Positions 38,955 to 47,437 of a stretch of DNA of 64,000 nucleotides are shown here, piece after piece; the stretch's first letter is position 1, and each line of letters opens with the position of its first letter. The DNA is from Erythrobacter sp. GTDB lineage: Bacteria; Pseudomonadota; Alphaproteobacteria; Sphingomonadales; Sphingomonadaceae. Below the pieces are notes generated by a model that was not told the origin of the DNA, did no database searches, and saw nothing but the letters and a program-made list of their open reading frames with translations. A program made the translations under genes and the position numbers. The DNA is taken from positions 1-64,000 of the forward strand of contig JAACTB010000011.1 of the NCBI GenBank assembly GCA_009993605.1, written 5' to 3'.

Positions 38955-39620
38955 TCAATCGGGGCGGATGGGACGGCCGTTCGATGTCATGCTGACCGTG
39001 TCGGCGTCGCCGAAACTGGTGCCATCCCGGGTGTCGGCATCGTTCAACGGAACGCCGGGAACAGTCCCGTCAGCCGCGTCCGCCTCTTCGGTCTCGCTCA
39101 CCAATTCCTCGAACAGCTTTTCATAGTGGTTGATGGCGCGGCGCATTTCCTCGGTGGTGGCGTCCCCGCGCTTTTCGGCGATGTCGTGCCCCTCGCGATA
39201 ATGCTTCGCCACCGACGCATGATCGACGGTCAGATCCTCGTAGCGGCGGTCGAAATCGCCCACCGGAAATCCGCGCGCTTCCATCATCGTGCCGAGCAGG
39301 CGGTCCGCGCGCAGCACGGCTTCGGGCGGGCTGTCGACGAACAGGGTCTTCACCTCGCGCCATTCCTCGCCAAACCGGTCGCGCTCCGCCGTGGTGAGCG
39401 GTCGGATATCGAATTCGGCCACGCGCCGCTCGCGCTCTTCGAGATTGCGTTCGGCGCTGCTGCGCCCGCCGACGCTGTCGACGGTGCGGTCATATTCCTC
39501 GCCGAACTTGTCGCGCAGATGAGCGGTCTTGCGGCGGCGCATCACGAACCAGACGACGGCGAACAGCACGATCACAATCGCGATCACGACGAGCAGCTGG
39601 ATCAGCTGGGCTTCCTGCAT
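38955..39620 (-). CDS. Hypothetical protein with N-terminal membrane anchor
   Basis: The 221-residue protein has one N-terminal membrane helix (LLVVIAIVIVLFAVVWFVM) followed by basic residues, then a helical domain with LRDKFGEEYDRTV, RPLTTAERDRFGEEW and YREGHDIAEKRGDATTEEMRRAI, and an acidic disordered tail. The pattern RFGEEYDRTV...ERxRFxxxW...FVDxPxxAVxxADRL is a recurrent uncharacterised family in alpha- and other proteobacteria. Function unknown. GGAG precedes the ATG. It lies downstream of the membrane protein at 39732 on the same strand. Confidence 0.7.
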   Translation of the reverse strand: MQEAQLIQLLVVIAIVIVLFAVVWFVMRRRKTAHLRDKFGEEYDRTVDSVGGRSSAERNLEERERRVAEFDIRPLTTAERDRFGEEWREVKTLFVDSPPEAVLRADRLLGTMMEARGFPVGDFDRRYEDLTVDHASVAKHYREGHDIAEKRGDATTEEMRRAINHYEKLFEELVSETEEADAADGTVPGVPLNDADTRDGTSFGDADTVSMTSNGRPIRPD

Positions 39621-39731
39621 GGCATTTCTCCTCGCGCGCCACGGTCCCTCGGACCCGCCTTCTCGGCGCCTGGGAGCAATACGCGCGATCGGGGCGGAGC
39701 GTTCCGCCAGCCCCGTCCAGGCTTTGGCGTA

Positions 39732-40325
39732 TCAGCGGCGGCGCAGGGCCAGCCAGGTCGCCAGGATCGGGCCGATCACGGTCCACGCGACGACCCACCA
39801 GCCAGCACTGGCGGCGGCGATCCAAAAGCCCCACCAGACAAGGGCCATGCCCCAGCGAGCCCCGGCTTTGCGGATGCGCAGCGCGTCGAGCAGGAAACCG
39901 AGTACATAGACGCCCAGCCCGACGAGGGAGAGCCCGCTGACCGGCTCGACCGAGGAGGCCTGGAGCACCCCGTACTGGATCGGGCTGGCGACGAGAAACA
40001 AGAGCAGAGCGCCTCCTAACACGCGCAGAACCGCCTGCATCATGGGCAGATCGGTGCGCGATGGAGCGAAGTCCGGCGCTGCGGATGCCGGGCTGGCGAT
40101 GCGAGACGAGACCATGACCCACAGGCCCCAGGCCAGCCCCATCCCGGCGATCTGGTTGGCGAGCGGCGCGGGCACGGCCAGCTGGAGCCAGCTTGCCAAG
40201 GTCAGCACGACGATCCCGGCGCCCCAGGCCAGCTTCCCGCTTGCAAGGCGCGGCGCGAACACACCCAGGATCAGCGCCAGACCGAACAGGATCGCCGCAT
40301 TCGCAGCCACGGATTCAACTATCAT
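39732..40325 (-). CDS. Membrane protein related to DUF1295, missing its conserved loop
   Basis: The 197-residue protein has six or seven hydrophobic segments. The C-terminal part resembles DUF1295/steroid-5-alpha-reductase-like proteins: VGLGVYVLGFLLDALR, then directly WWGFWIAAASAGWW and IGPILATWLALR. The family's RHPNYFGE loop, normally between these two blocks, is absent, a gap of about 30 residues, so it may be a relic or have lost NADPH-dependent activity. ATG 40325 is used; a GTG at 40334 is possible. Its start overlaps the end of the acyltransferase gene by 11 bases. Confidence 0.6.
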   Translation of the reverse strand: MIVESVAANAAILFGLALILGVFAPRLASGKLAWGAGIVVLTLASWLQLAVPAPLANQIAGMGLAWGLWVMVSSRIASPASAAPDFAPSRTDLPMMQAVLRVLGGALLLFLVASPIQYGVLQASSVEPVSGLSLVGLGVYVLGFLLDALRIRKAGARWGMALVWWGFWIAAASAGWWVVAWTVIGPILATWLALRRR

Positions 40326-40956
40326 CTGCCCCACCCCCGCCGTTACCGGCTTTCATCTCGCCGACCGTGCGCGTGGTCGCTTCCAGAGCGACGAATCGCG
40401 CGCAGTCGGGCCGCTTCTCTCTGTAGAATGCTGCCAGTTTTGCAAGGTCGGCGCGATAATCCCCGCTCGGCCATAACGGCTCGCCAATGCCGCCGCGCAT
40501 CCTTTCGTGATCGACCCAGGCGGGGATGATGGGAACGTTCGCCGCCGTCGCGATGTGGTAGAAACCGCTCTTCCATTCGCCCGATCCGCTGCGAGACCCT
40601 TCTGGCGCGATCACCAGCGCCAGCTCCTCGGCCCGATCGAAGGCGTCGGCGATCTGCTGGACGTAATTCGCATCGCGCTTGCGGCGATCGATCGAAATAC
40701 CGCCCATGTCGCGCATGAAGCCGCCCATCGGCCATTTGAACAGCGTATGCTTGCCGATGAAGCCGGGCGGAATCCCGATCCTGTGCGCCGCACCGAGCAC
40801 GAAGATAAAATCCCAGTTCGAGGTATGCGGCGCGCCGAGAATCACGCATTTGCGCACATCCGGCATCGCCCCCTCGAACCGCCAGCCCTTCCGGCGATAG
40901 AGCCAAAGCAATATCCGCCAGACGAGGCGAGAGAGCAGCGAGGGTTTGACGGTCAA
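40315..40956 (-). CDS. 1-acyl-sn-glycerol-3-phosphate acyltransferase-like protein
   Basis: The roughly 213-residue protein belongs to the PlsC/LPLAT superfamily: the catalytic HTSNWD (His-x4-Asp), GKHTLFKWPMGGFMRDMGGI around the acceptor pocket, IAPEGSRSGSGEWKSGFYHIA and PIIPAWVD. It should move an acyl group onto lysophosphatidic acid or a related lipid at the inner membrane. TTG at 40956 is the best start; the frame is open further back only as a shadow of the carboxylase gene. No ribosome-binding site is clear, so the N terminus is uncertain. It is 32 bases after the mccB stop. Confidence 0.82.
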   Translation of the reverse strand: MTVKPSLLSRLVWRILLWLYRRKGWRFEGAMPDVRKCVILGAPHTSNWDFIFVLGAAHRIGIPPGFIGKHTLFKWPMGGFMRDMGGISIDRRKRDANYVQQIADAFDRAEELALVIAPEGSRSGSGEWKSGFYHIATAANVPIIPAWVDHERMRGGIGEPLWPSGDYRADLAKLAAFYREKRPDCARFVALEATTRTVGEMKAGNGGGGADDS

Positions 40957-40988
40957 CGACGCGGCCCGGCGCGACGGTTCATCTGCGC

Positions 40989-42596
40989 CTACATCCTGAA
41001 CACGCCGAAGGCCGGGCGTTCGGCGATCGGGGCTTCGAGGCTGGCGGCGAGTGCGAGGCCGAGGACGTCGCGGGTCTGGGCCGGGTCGATCACGCCATCG
41101 TCCCACAGGCGGGCGGTGGCGTAATAGGGATTGCCCTCGTCCTCGTATTTCTGGCGGATCGGGGCCTTGAAGGCTTCGGCCTCTTCCTCGCTCCAGCTGT
41201 CGGCGTCGCGGTGGACGGTGGCGAGAACGCTTGCCGCCTGTTCGCCGCCCATCACCGAAATGCGCGCATTGGGCCAGGTGAAGAGGAAACGCGGGGAATA
41301 GGCGCGGCCGCACATGCCGTAATTGCCCGCGCCGAACGATCCGCCGATGACGACGGTCAGCTTGGGCACGGTCGCGGTGGCAACCGCAGTCACCAGCTTG
41401 GCGCCATGCTTGGCGATGCCTTCCGCTTCGTATTTCCCACCGACCATGAAGCCGCTGATATTCTGAAGGAACAGCAGCGGGATGCGGCGCTGGCAGGCGA
41501 GCTCGATGAAATGCGCGCCCTTCTGCGCGCTCTCGCTGAACAGCACGCCGTTATTGGCCAGAATCGCGACCGGCATTCCCCAGACATGCGCGAAGCCGCA
41601 GACAAGGGTGCTTCCATACTGTGCCTTGAACTCGTGGAACTCGCTGCCGTCGACGAGCCGCGCGATGACCTCGTGCACATCATAGGGCGCGCGCACGTCC
41701 TCGGGGATAAGGGCGTAGAGGTCTTCCGCATCGAATTTGGGCGCGCGCGGTTCCTTGAACGCGACATCCTTTGCCGCCGCTGTATTGGCGCCGAGATGCG
41801 ACACGATATCGCGCACGATGGTAAGCGCGTGTTCGTCGTTCTCGGCGAGGTGATCGACCACGCCGCTCTTCTTCGCGTGGAGGTCCCCGCCGCCAAGGTC
41901 TTCGGCGCTGATCTCTTCGCCCGTCGCGGCCTTTACCAAAGGCGGCCCGGCCAGGAAGATCGTGCCCTGTTCGCGCACGATCACCGTCTCGTCGCTCATC
42001 GCGGGCACATAGGCCCCGCCCGCCGTACACGATCCCATGACGCAGGCGATCTGCGGAATGCCGAGCGCGGACATATTGGCCTGGTTGAAGAAGATGCGCC
42101 CGAAATGGTCGCGGTCGGGGAAAACCTCGGCCTGATAGGGCAGGTTCGCGCCGCCGCTGTCGACGAGATAGATGCAGGGCAGGCGGTTCTGTTCGGCGAT
42201 CTCCTGCGCGCGGAGATGCTTCTTGACCGTCATCGGGTAATAGCTGCCGCCCTTCACCGTCGGATCGTTGCAGACGATCATCACCTGCCGCCCGGAAACG
42301 CGCCCGATCCCGCAGATCATCGAGGCGCCGGACACATCGCCCTCATACATCCCGTTCGCGGCCAGTTGCCCGATTTCGAGGAAGGGCGAGCCGGGATCGA
42401 GCAGCCGCTCGACGCGCTCGCGCGGAAGCAGCTTGCCGCGCGAGACATGCCGCTCGCGATGCCGTTCGGACCCGCCAAGAGCCGCTTCGGCGACCTTGGC
42501 GCGCAGGTCTTCGGCGAGCGACCGGTTGTGATCGAAGCGCGCCTTCGCATCGGGCGCCTCACGGTCGAGCTTGGTGGTGAGAGTGGGTGCGGTCAT
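40989..42596 (-). CDS. mccB: Methylcrotonyl-CoA carboxylase beta subunit
   Basis: The carboxyltransferase half of 3-methylcrotonyl-CoA carboxylase in leucine breakdown. The 535-residue protein has [60 protein letters not shown] and the second-half block [20 protein letters not shown] with [13 protein letters not shown]. The MCC-type signature ([11 protein letters not shown]) separates it from propionyl-CoA carboxylase. It lies after an isovaleryl-CoA dehydrogenase gene in the same direction, which supports the assignment, with a methyltransferase gene between them. The biotin subunit gene is not in the window. Confidence 0.93.
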   Translation of the reverse strand: MTAPTLTTKLDREAPDAKARFDHNRSLAEDLRAKVAEAALGGSERHRERHVSRGKLLPRERVERLLDPGSPFLEIGQLAANGMYEGDVSGASMICGIGRVSGRQVMIVCNDPTVKGGSYYPMTVKKHLRAQEIAEQNRLPCIYLVDSGGANLPYQAEVFPDRDHFGRIFFNQANMSALGIPQIACVMGSCTAGGAYVPAMSDETVIVREQGTIFLAGPPLVKAATGEEISAEDLGGGDLHAKKSGVVDHLAENDEHALTIVRDIVSHLGANTAAAKDVAFKEPRAPKFDAEDLYALIPEDVRAPYDVHEVIARLVDGSEFHEFKAQYGSTLVCGFAHVWGMPVAILANNGVLFSESAQKGAHFIELACQRRIPLLFLQNISGFMVGGKYEAEGIAKHGAKLVTAVATATVPKLTVVIGGSFGAGNYGMCGRAYSPRFLFTWPNARISVMGGEQAASVLATVHRDADSWSEEEAEAFKAPIRQKYEDEGNPYYATARLWDDGVIDPAQTRDVLGLALAASLEAPIAERPAFGVFRM

Positions 42597-43297
42597 GCCC
42601 CATCCTTTCCGAGCGATTTGGATTGCAGGCGAGTGTTTTCTTCGCGCCCCATAACGGTGGGAAGCGGTTCGCTTCTCTCGCCACGCTTATCGCGTTTCCT
42701 GAATTTGCTTTGATATTCCCGGCGTTGCTTCGTCACTTCATAGAGAACAATGCCCGAAGATGTAGCTAAATTCAGACTTTCGATTATTCCAAACATCGGG
42801 ATGGCCAAACAAGCATCGCTTCGCTCCACGGCACGATCGCTGATGCCGCGTTTTTCGTTACCGAACCAGACAGCGAGCTTAGCGTGCTCCGTAAAATCGC
42901 CTTCGTGAAGCCAGATGTTGGTCTGCCCCTTTAAATGCGGAGAGGTCACCACGGAGTGAAAATTGTTTCGCTCCAGATGATCGAAGCAATCATCGGTACT
43001 GTCGAAACGCTTCACGAAACTCCATTTGACAGCGGAAACCGAGGTGGCGGAAAGTGACCGCTGCTCGCGCATTTCCTGCCAATCATCCGGAAGGGCGCGC
43101 CTCGGATCAACCACATAGATTTTTTCGCAGCCAAGCGCGTTGACGTTGCGGATGACCGTGCCGATGTTTTTAATGTCGGACGGTGCTTCGATCACCGCGA
43201 TAAGGTTCTTACACACGAACGGCTTGATGGCATTCGCCCGATTTCGAACCGAAGGCTTGGACTTCTTGCGTACCGCTTCTCCTGCAACGACCGGCAT
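42593..43297 (-). CDS. TrmH-family (SPOUT) RNA 2'-O-methyltransferase
   Basis: The 234-residue protein has the three SPOUT motifs: [16 protein letters not shown] (motif 1), [13 protein letters not shown] (motif 2) and [23 protein letters not shown] (motif 3 knot). It transfers a methyl group from SAM to a ribose 2'-OH in tRNA or rRNA; the target position cannot be told. It sits inside the ivd-mccB transcript: its ATG overlaps the ivd TAA by one base, and its TGA overlaps the mccB ATG as ATGA. Its codon use is visibly AT-richer than both neighbours. The C-terminal 45 residues are basic and variable. Confidence 0.88.
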   Translation of the reverse strand: MPVVAGEAVRKKSKPSVRNRANAIKPFVCKNLIAVIEAPSDIKNIGTVIRNVNALGCEKIYVVDPRRALPDDWQEMREQRSLSATSVSAVKWSFVKRFDSTDDCFDHLERNNFHSVVTSPHLKGQTNIWLHEGDFTEHAKLAVWFGNEKRGISDRAVERSDACLAIPMFGIIESLNLATSSGIVLYEVTKQRREYQSKFRKRDKRGERSEPLPTVMGREENTRLQSKSLGKDGA

Positions 43298-44466
43298 TAC
43301 CCAGCCGCCCCGATCAGTTCGCGGCCGATCAGCATCCGCCTGATCTCGTTCGTGCCCGCGCCGATGTCGAGCAGCTTGGCATCGCGCATATAGCGTTCGA
43401 CCGGCCAGTCGAGCGTATAGCCCGCCCCGCCCAGCGCCTGGACGCTTTCGGCGGCCACGCGGAAGGCGTTCTCGCTCGCCAGCAGGATCGCGCCCGCCGC
43501 ATCGAAGCGCGTGGTCTTTTCCGCGTCGCAGTTCTTGGCGACTGCGTAGGTATAAGCGCGTGCCGACTGGAGCGCGACATACATGTCCGCGACCTTGGCC
43601 TGCATCAGTTGGAAGCTGCCGAGCGGTTTCCCGAACTGGGTGCGTTCGCGCAGGTATGGGATCACCGTGTCGAGGCAGGCCTGCATCACGCCCAATTGCA
43701 ATCCGGCGAGCACCACGCGCTCGTAATCGAGCCCGCTCATCAACACGCCGACGCCGCCGTTTTCCGGGCCCATCACGTTTGCGTCCGGCACGAAGCAATC
43801 GTCGAACACCAGCTCGCTCGTCGGCGAGCCGCGCATCCCGACCTTTTCGATCTTCTGCCCGATCGAGAAGCCTTCGAAATCCTTTTCGATCAGGAAGGTG
43901 GTGATGCCCCGGCTGCCCGCGTCCGGGTTGGTTTTGCCGTAGACGACCAGCGTATCGGCATAGGGCGCGTTGGTGATCCAGAACTTGGTGCCGTTGAGCA
44001 CGTAACCGCCATCGACCTTTTCGGCCTTCATCTTCATCGAGACGACGTCCGATCCCGCGCTCGCCTCGCTCATCGCCAGCGATCCGACATGTTCGCCGCT
44101 GATCAGCTTGGGCAGATATTTCGCCTTCTGCTCTTCATTGCCCCAGCGCGCGATCTGGTTGATGCAGAGATTGGAATGGGCGCCGTAGCTCAATCCGACA
44201 GAAGCGCTCGCCCGGCTGACCTCCTCGACCGCGATGACATGTTCGAGATAGCCGAGGCCTAATCCGCCATCTGCCTCGCTCACCGTGATCCCGTGCAGGC
44301 CCAGCTCGCCCATCGCCTGCCAGAGATCCTCGCGCGGAAACCAATCCTCGCGATCGACCTTCTCGGCCAGCGGCGCGATCTGTTCGTCCGCGAAGCGCGC
44401 GACGGTGTCGCGGATCATCTCGCCGCTTTCGCCGAGCTGGAAATCGAAATCGGGGGTGGCGCGCAT
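43297..44466 (-). CDS. ivd: Isovaleryl-CoA dehydrogenase
   Basis: The FAD enzyme oxidises isovaleryl-CoA to 3-methylcrotonyl-CoA in leucine degradation. The 389-residue protein has ACAD motifs YGAHSNLCINQI, LAMSEASAGSDVVSM, FWITNAPYADTLVVYGKT, and RDAKLLDIGAGTNEIRRMLIGRE. A Glu in GLDYERVVLAG is at the catalytic place typical of isovaleryl-CoA dehydrogenases rather than short-chain enzymes. GGAGAG lies five bases before the ATG. It starts a leftward operon with a TrmH-type gene and mccB and is divergent from the HWE kinase. Confidence 0.92.
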   Translation of the reverse strand: MRATPDFDFQLGESGEMIRDTVARFADEQIAPLAEKVDREDWFPREDLWQAMGELGLHGITVSEADGGLGLGYLEHVIAVEEVSRASASVGLSYGAHSNLCINQIARWGNEEQKAKYLPKLISGEHVGSLAMSEASAGSDVVSMKMKAEKVDGGYVLNGTKFWITNAPYADTLVVYGKTNPDAGSRGITTFLIEKDFEGFSIGQKIEKVGMRGSPTSELVFDDCFVPDANVMGPENGGVGVLMSGLDYERVVLAGLQLGVMQACLDTVIPYLRERTQFGKPLGSFQLMQAKVADMYVALQSARAYTYAVAKNCDAEKTTRFDAAGAILLASENAFRVAAESVQALGGAGYTLDWPVERYMRDAKLLDIGAGTNEIRRMLIGRELIGAAG

Positions 44467-44598
44467 GCTCTCTCCTGACGCGTGGTCTCTCTGGCGGGGG
44501 GTCTACCGCCCTCGTTTGGTCAGAGCCGATAGCCGAGCCGCGCATGACGGGCAAACCCCTTGCGAAGTCACGCCCTTAGTCTAAGTCGTGCAACCAAG

Positions 44599-46137
44599 AT
44601 GAAGCTCAGCCGCTATCCCCTCTGGCCCGCTTACCAGGCCGCCGATCCGTCCCTCACCGACGAAGGGCTGCGCAGCCGCGTGATTGCCGCCTATGGCGCG
44701 GATGCGGTGCAGGACGATCGCGAACTGGTCCAGATCGTCGAATTCGCGGCGCGCCTGTGCGACGTGCCCGTGGCGCTGATCACGCTGGTCGAGGAACATC
44801 GCCAGCGTTTCGTGGCGCGCAAGGGTCTCGCAAAGGAAGAGACGCCCCGCTCCACCAGCCTGTGCTCCCATGCGATGGCCGGCCAGGGCCCGCTGGTCGT
44901 TCCCGATGCGAGCGCGGACGAGCGATTCGCCGAAATGGAATTGGTGGCGGGCGATAACGGCATTCGCTTCTACGCGGGCCATCCCCTCGTCTCCAGCGAA
45001 GGGGTCCCCCTCGGTGCGCTGTGCGTGATCGATCGCGAGGTCCGGCCCGAGGGCCTCAACGCCCTGCAACGCGAAGGGCTGGAGGTTCTGAGCCGCGCGG
45101 TCATGCGCAGGCTGACTTCGGAACGCGACGCGGCCTACGCCGAAAGCCAGATCGAGGTCAGCGAGTTGCGAACGCGCCAGCTTGCGGAAAACCTGCCCGT
45201 CTATGCCTGGGCCGCGAACACCGAAGGCGCGGTCGAATACGCCAATCCCGCGCTCTACGAATTCCTCGGCGCCGAAGACCTTTCCGATTTCGATTTCGAC
45301 AAGCTCGTTCATCCCGACGATGCCGAAGATCTGAGCGCCGCGCGCACGGATTCGCGCCATCGCAAGGAACGCTGGGAGGCCAAGGCGCGGATGAAACGCG
45401 CGGACGGGGTCTATCGCTGGATGATCCTGCGCGCATGGCCCTTCGTCACGGGCAACGAGGAGCCGGAGACCTGGTTCGGTGCCGCCGTCGATATCGACGA
45501 TCTCCAGACCGTTTCGGATTCGCGCGACCTGCTTGCGCGGGAACTCTCGCACCGGATCAAGAACATCTTTGCCGTCATCAACGGGCTGATCTCGCTCCAG
45601 GGGCGCAAGCATCCCGGCGCCGAGGAATTGGTCAAGGAATTGTCGAGCACGATCCGCACGCTGGGCAAGGCGCACGATTTCGTCCGCCCCTTTGCCGGGC
45701 GGACCGAAAGCTCGCTGAACGGCCTCATCGGCGAACTGCTGACGCCCTATGGCAGGATCGGCGGAGAGCGTATCGCGATCAGCGGATGCGGGTGCCCGAT
45801 CGGCGAGAAGGCGGCGACGCCGCTGGCCCTCATCTTCCACGAACTGGCGACGAATTCCGCCAAATACGGGGCGCTGTCGCATTCCGATGGCCAGCTCGCG
45901 GTGGAGATCATCGATCGCGGTTCCGATGTCGCGGTCACCTGGCGCGAAACCGGCCTTCGGCCGCAGGACACTATCGCGGATGCGGAGGCTCGCGGGGAAG
46001 AAACGGGCGAAGGCTTCGGTTCGCGCCTGCTGCGCACTGCCGTCGAAGGCCAGCTGACCGGCAAGTTCACCCGCCGCATCACCGAGGATACGCTCGAGGT
46101 CGAACTGCTGCTGCCATGCGAGAAACTGGAAGCATGA
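44599..46137 (+). CDS. HWE-family sensor histidine kinase with GAF and PAS domains
   Basis: The 512-residue soluble protein has a GAF domain (about residues 40-170, ALITLVEEHRQRFVARKGL), a PAS domain with PAC (about 185-300, YAWAANTEGAVEYANPALYEFLG), then the phosphoacceptor ARELSHRIKNIFAVINGL near residue 315 and the HATPase part with FHELATNSAKYGALS near residue 412. The HRxxN box and FHELATNSAKYGA are those of HWE/HisKA_2 kinases, often light, redox or stress sensors. There is no membrane segment. A cognate response regulator is not adjacent. Its stop overlaps the next gene's start as ATGA, linking it to a lipoprotein and an osmoprotectant-type importer. No strong ribosome-binding site precedes the ATG. 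Confidence 0.85.
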   Translation: MKLSRYPLWPAYQAADPSLTDEGLRSRVIAAYGADAVQDDRELVQIVEFAARLCDVPVALITLVEEHRQRFVARKGLAKEETPRSTSLCSHAMAGQGPLVVPDASADERFAEMELVAGDNGIRFYAGHPLVSSEGVPLGALCVIDREVRPEGLNALQREGLEVLSRAVMRRLTSERDAAYAESQIEVSELRTRQLAENLPVYAWAANTEGAVEYANPALYEFLGAEDLSDFDFDKLVHPDDAEDLSAARTDSRHRKERWEAKARMKRADGVYRWMILRAWPFVTGNEEPETWFGAAVDIDDLQTVSDSRDLLARELSHRIKNIFAVINGLISLQGRKHPGAEELVKELSSTIRTLGKAHDFVRPFAGRTESSLNGLIGELLTPYGRIGGERIAISGCGCPIGEKAATPLALIFHELATNSAKYGALSHSDGQLAVEIIDRGSDVAVTWRETGLRPQDTIADAEARGEETGEGFGSRLLRTAVEGQLTGKFTRRITEDTLEVELLLPCEKLEA

Positions 46138-46664
46138 GCGCGGGGCGCGTTTTCCTGGCGCTTGCCGTCCTGACCCTCACGGTCGCCTGTTCGCCGGACA
46201 CGCCGGAGAACGAGAGCGCCGCAAACGACGCGCTGCAATCCGCCGAAGGGGCAGCCATGGGCGAACAGGGCGGCGGCGGTAGCCCCGCGGAGGACGCCGA
46301 TCCGGCGCTCAACGATGAAGATATTCCCGCCGATTTCGCGCGCACCGCCTGGCGGATCGAGGATGCGGAGGGCGCACGCTACACCACCTATCTCGACGAT
46401 GGCGGCCGGTATCGCGATTTTCGCAATGGCGACCTCTGGCATTCGGGAAGCTGGGAGGTGGACGATGAAAGACGGCTCTGCCTTACCCCCGAAGCCGACG
46501 AGACGTCCGACGACACCGCTCCCGTCACCTGCTGGAGCCCTCGAGGGATGGACGGGGATAGCGGCATGATCGTCCAGGCGAGCAGCGGCAAGCGGGTGCG
46601 TCTGCAACAGGTGGAATACCGGGCGGCGGAAGACGCTGCTGCGGAGGCGTCCGCGCCGGCATGA
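46134..46664 (+). CDS. Hypothetical lipoprotein
   Basis: A 176-residue protein with a lipoprotein signal (hydrophobic VFLALAVLTLTVAC, lipobox ending VAC, Cys19). The mature part starts acidic and disordered (about residues 20-65) and then has a compact region with YTTYLDDGGRYRDFRNGDLWHSGSW and RRLCLTPEADETSDDTAPVTC, two Cys likely joined. It may be a small beta-sandwich lipoprotein facing the periplasm. No family was recognised. ATGA overlaps at both ends place it in a four-gene coupled unit with the kinase and the ABC importer. Confidence 0.75.
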   Translation: MSAGRVFLALAVLTLTVACSPDTPENESAANDALQSAEGAAMGEQGGGGSPAEDADPALNDEDIPADFARTAWRIEDAEGARYTTYLDDGGRYRDFRNGDLWHSGSWEVDDERRLCLTPEADETSDDTAPVTCWSPRGMDGDSGMIVQASSGKRVRLQQVEYRAAEDAAAEASAPA

Positions 46665-47437
46665 GCGGGGGCGAAGTCGCCCTCCGTTTCGACCAGGTCG
46701 GCCGCCATTACGGCGATCTGCGCGCGGTCGACGATGTGTCGCTTTCGATTCCCAACGGCCAGTTCGTCGCGCTTGTCGGGGCATCGGGTTCGGGCAAATC
46801 GACCTTGCTCAAGACCGTCAATCGCCTGACCCTGCCCGATACCGGACGTGTGCTGATCCAGGGCGAGGATGCGGCGGACCTCCCGGTCGCGGCCCTGCGC
46901 CGCCGCATCGGCTACGTCTTCCAGGGGATCGGCCTGTTCCCGCATATGAGCGTGGCCGAAAACATCGCCATCGGGCCGCGCCTTTCCGGCGAGCGGTTGA
47001 GCGAGGCGCGGATCCGCGAATTGCTGGCTCTCGTCGAACTCGACGCCGCGATGGCGCAGCGGATGCCCGACGCCCTGTCGGGCGGGCAGCGCCAGCGCGT
47101 CGGCGTGGCGCGTGCGCTGGCGGGGGAGCCGGACCTGCTCTTGATGGACGAACCCTTCGGTGCGCTCGATCCGATCACGCGCGATGCACTGGGCGAGCGC
47201 GTCAAAGCCCTGCACTCCGATCTCGGGCTCACCACGGTGATGGTGACGCACGACATGGCCGAAGCGCTGCTGCTGGCCGAGCGCGTGCTCGTTATGGATC
47301 GCGGCCGGATCGTCGCGGACGAAACGCCGCTGGCCTTGCTCGAAGGCGCGGGCGGATCGATCGCCCAAGGGCTCGTCGCGGTGCCGCGCGAGCAGGCGCG
47401 GCGTCTGGCGGACATTCCGGGCCGGGGTTCGGCATGA
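46661..47437 (+). CDS. ABC transporter ATPase, glycine betaine/choline (OpuCA/ProV-like) type
   Basis: The 258-residue ATPase has Walker A LVGASGSGKSTLLKTVNRL, Q-loop IGYVFQGIGLFPHMSVAEN, signature ALSGGQRQRVGVARAL, Walker B LLMDEPFGALDPITR and switch His in VMVTHDMAEALLLAERV. KTVNRL after Walker A and GIGLFPHMSVAENI are typical of quaternary-amine (osmoprotectant) importers. It has no C-terminal CBS pair, as is common in YehX-type members. It overlaps its neighbours as ATGA on both sides. Confidence 0.9.
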   Translation: MSGGEVALRFDQVGRHYGDLRAVDDVSLSIPNGQFVALVGASGSGKSTLLKTVNRLTLPDTGRVLIQGEDAADLPVAALRRRIGYVFQGIGLFPHMSVAENIAIGPRLSGERLSEARIRELLALVELDAAMAQRMPDALSGGQRQRVGVARALAGEPDLLLMDEPFGALDPITRDALGERVKALHSDLGLTTVMVTHDMAEALLLAERVLVMDRGRIVADETPLALLEGAGGSIAQGLVAVPREQARRLADIPGRGSA

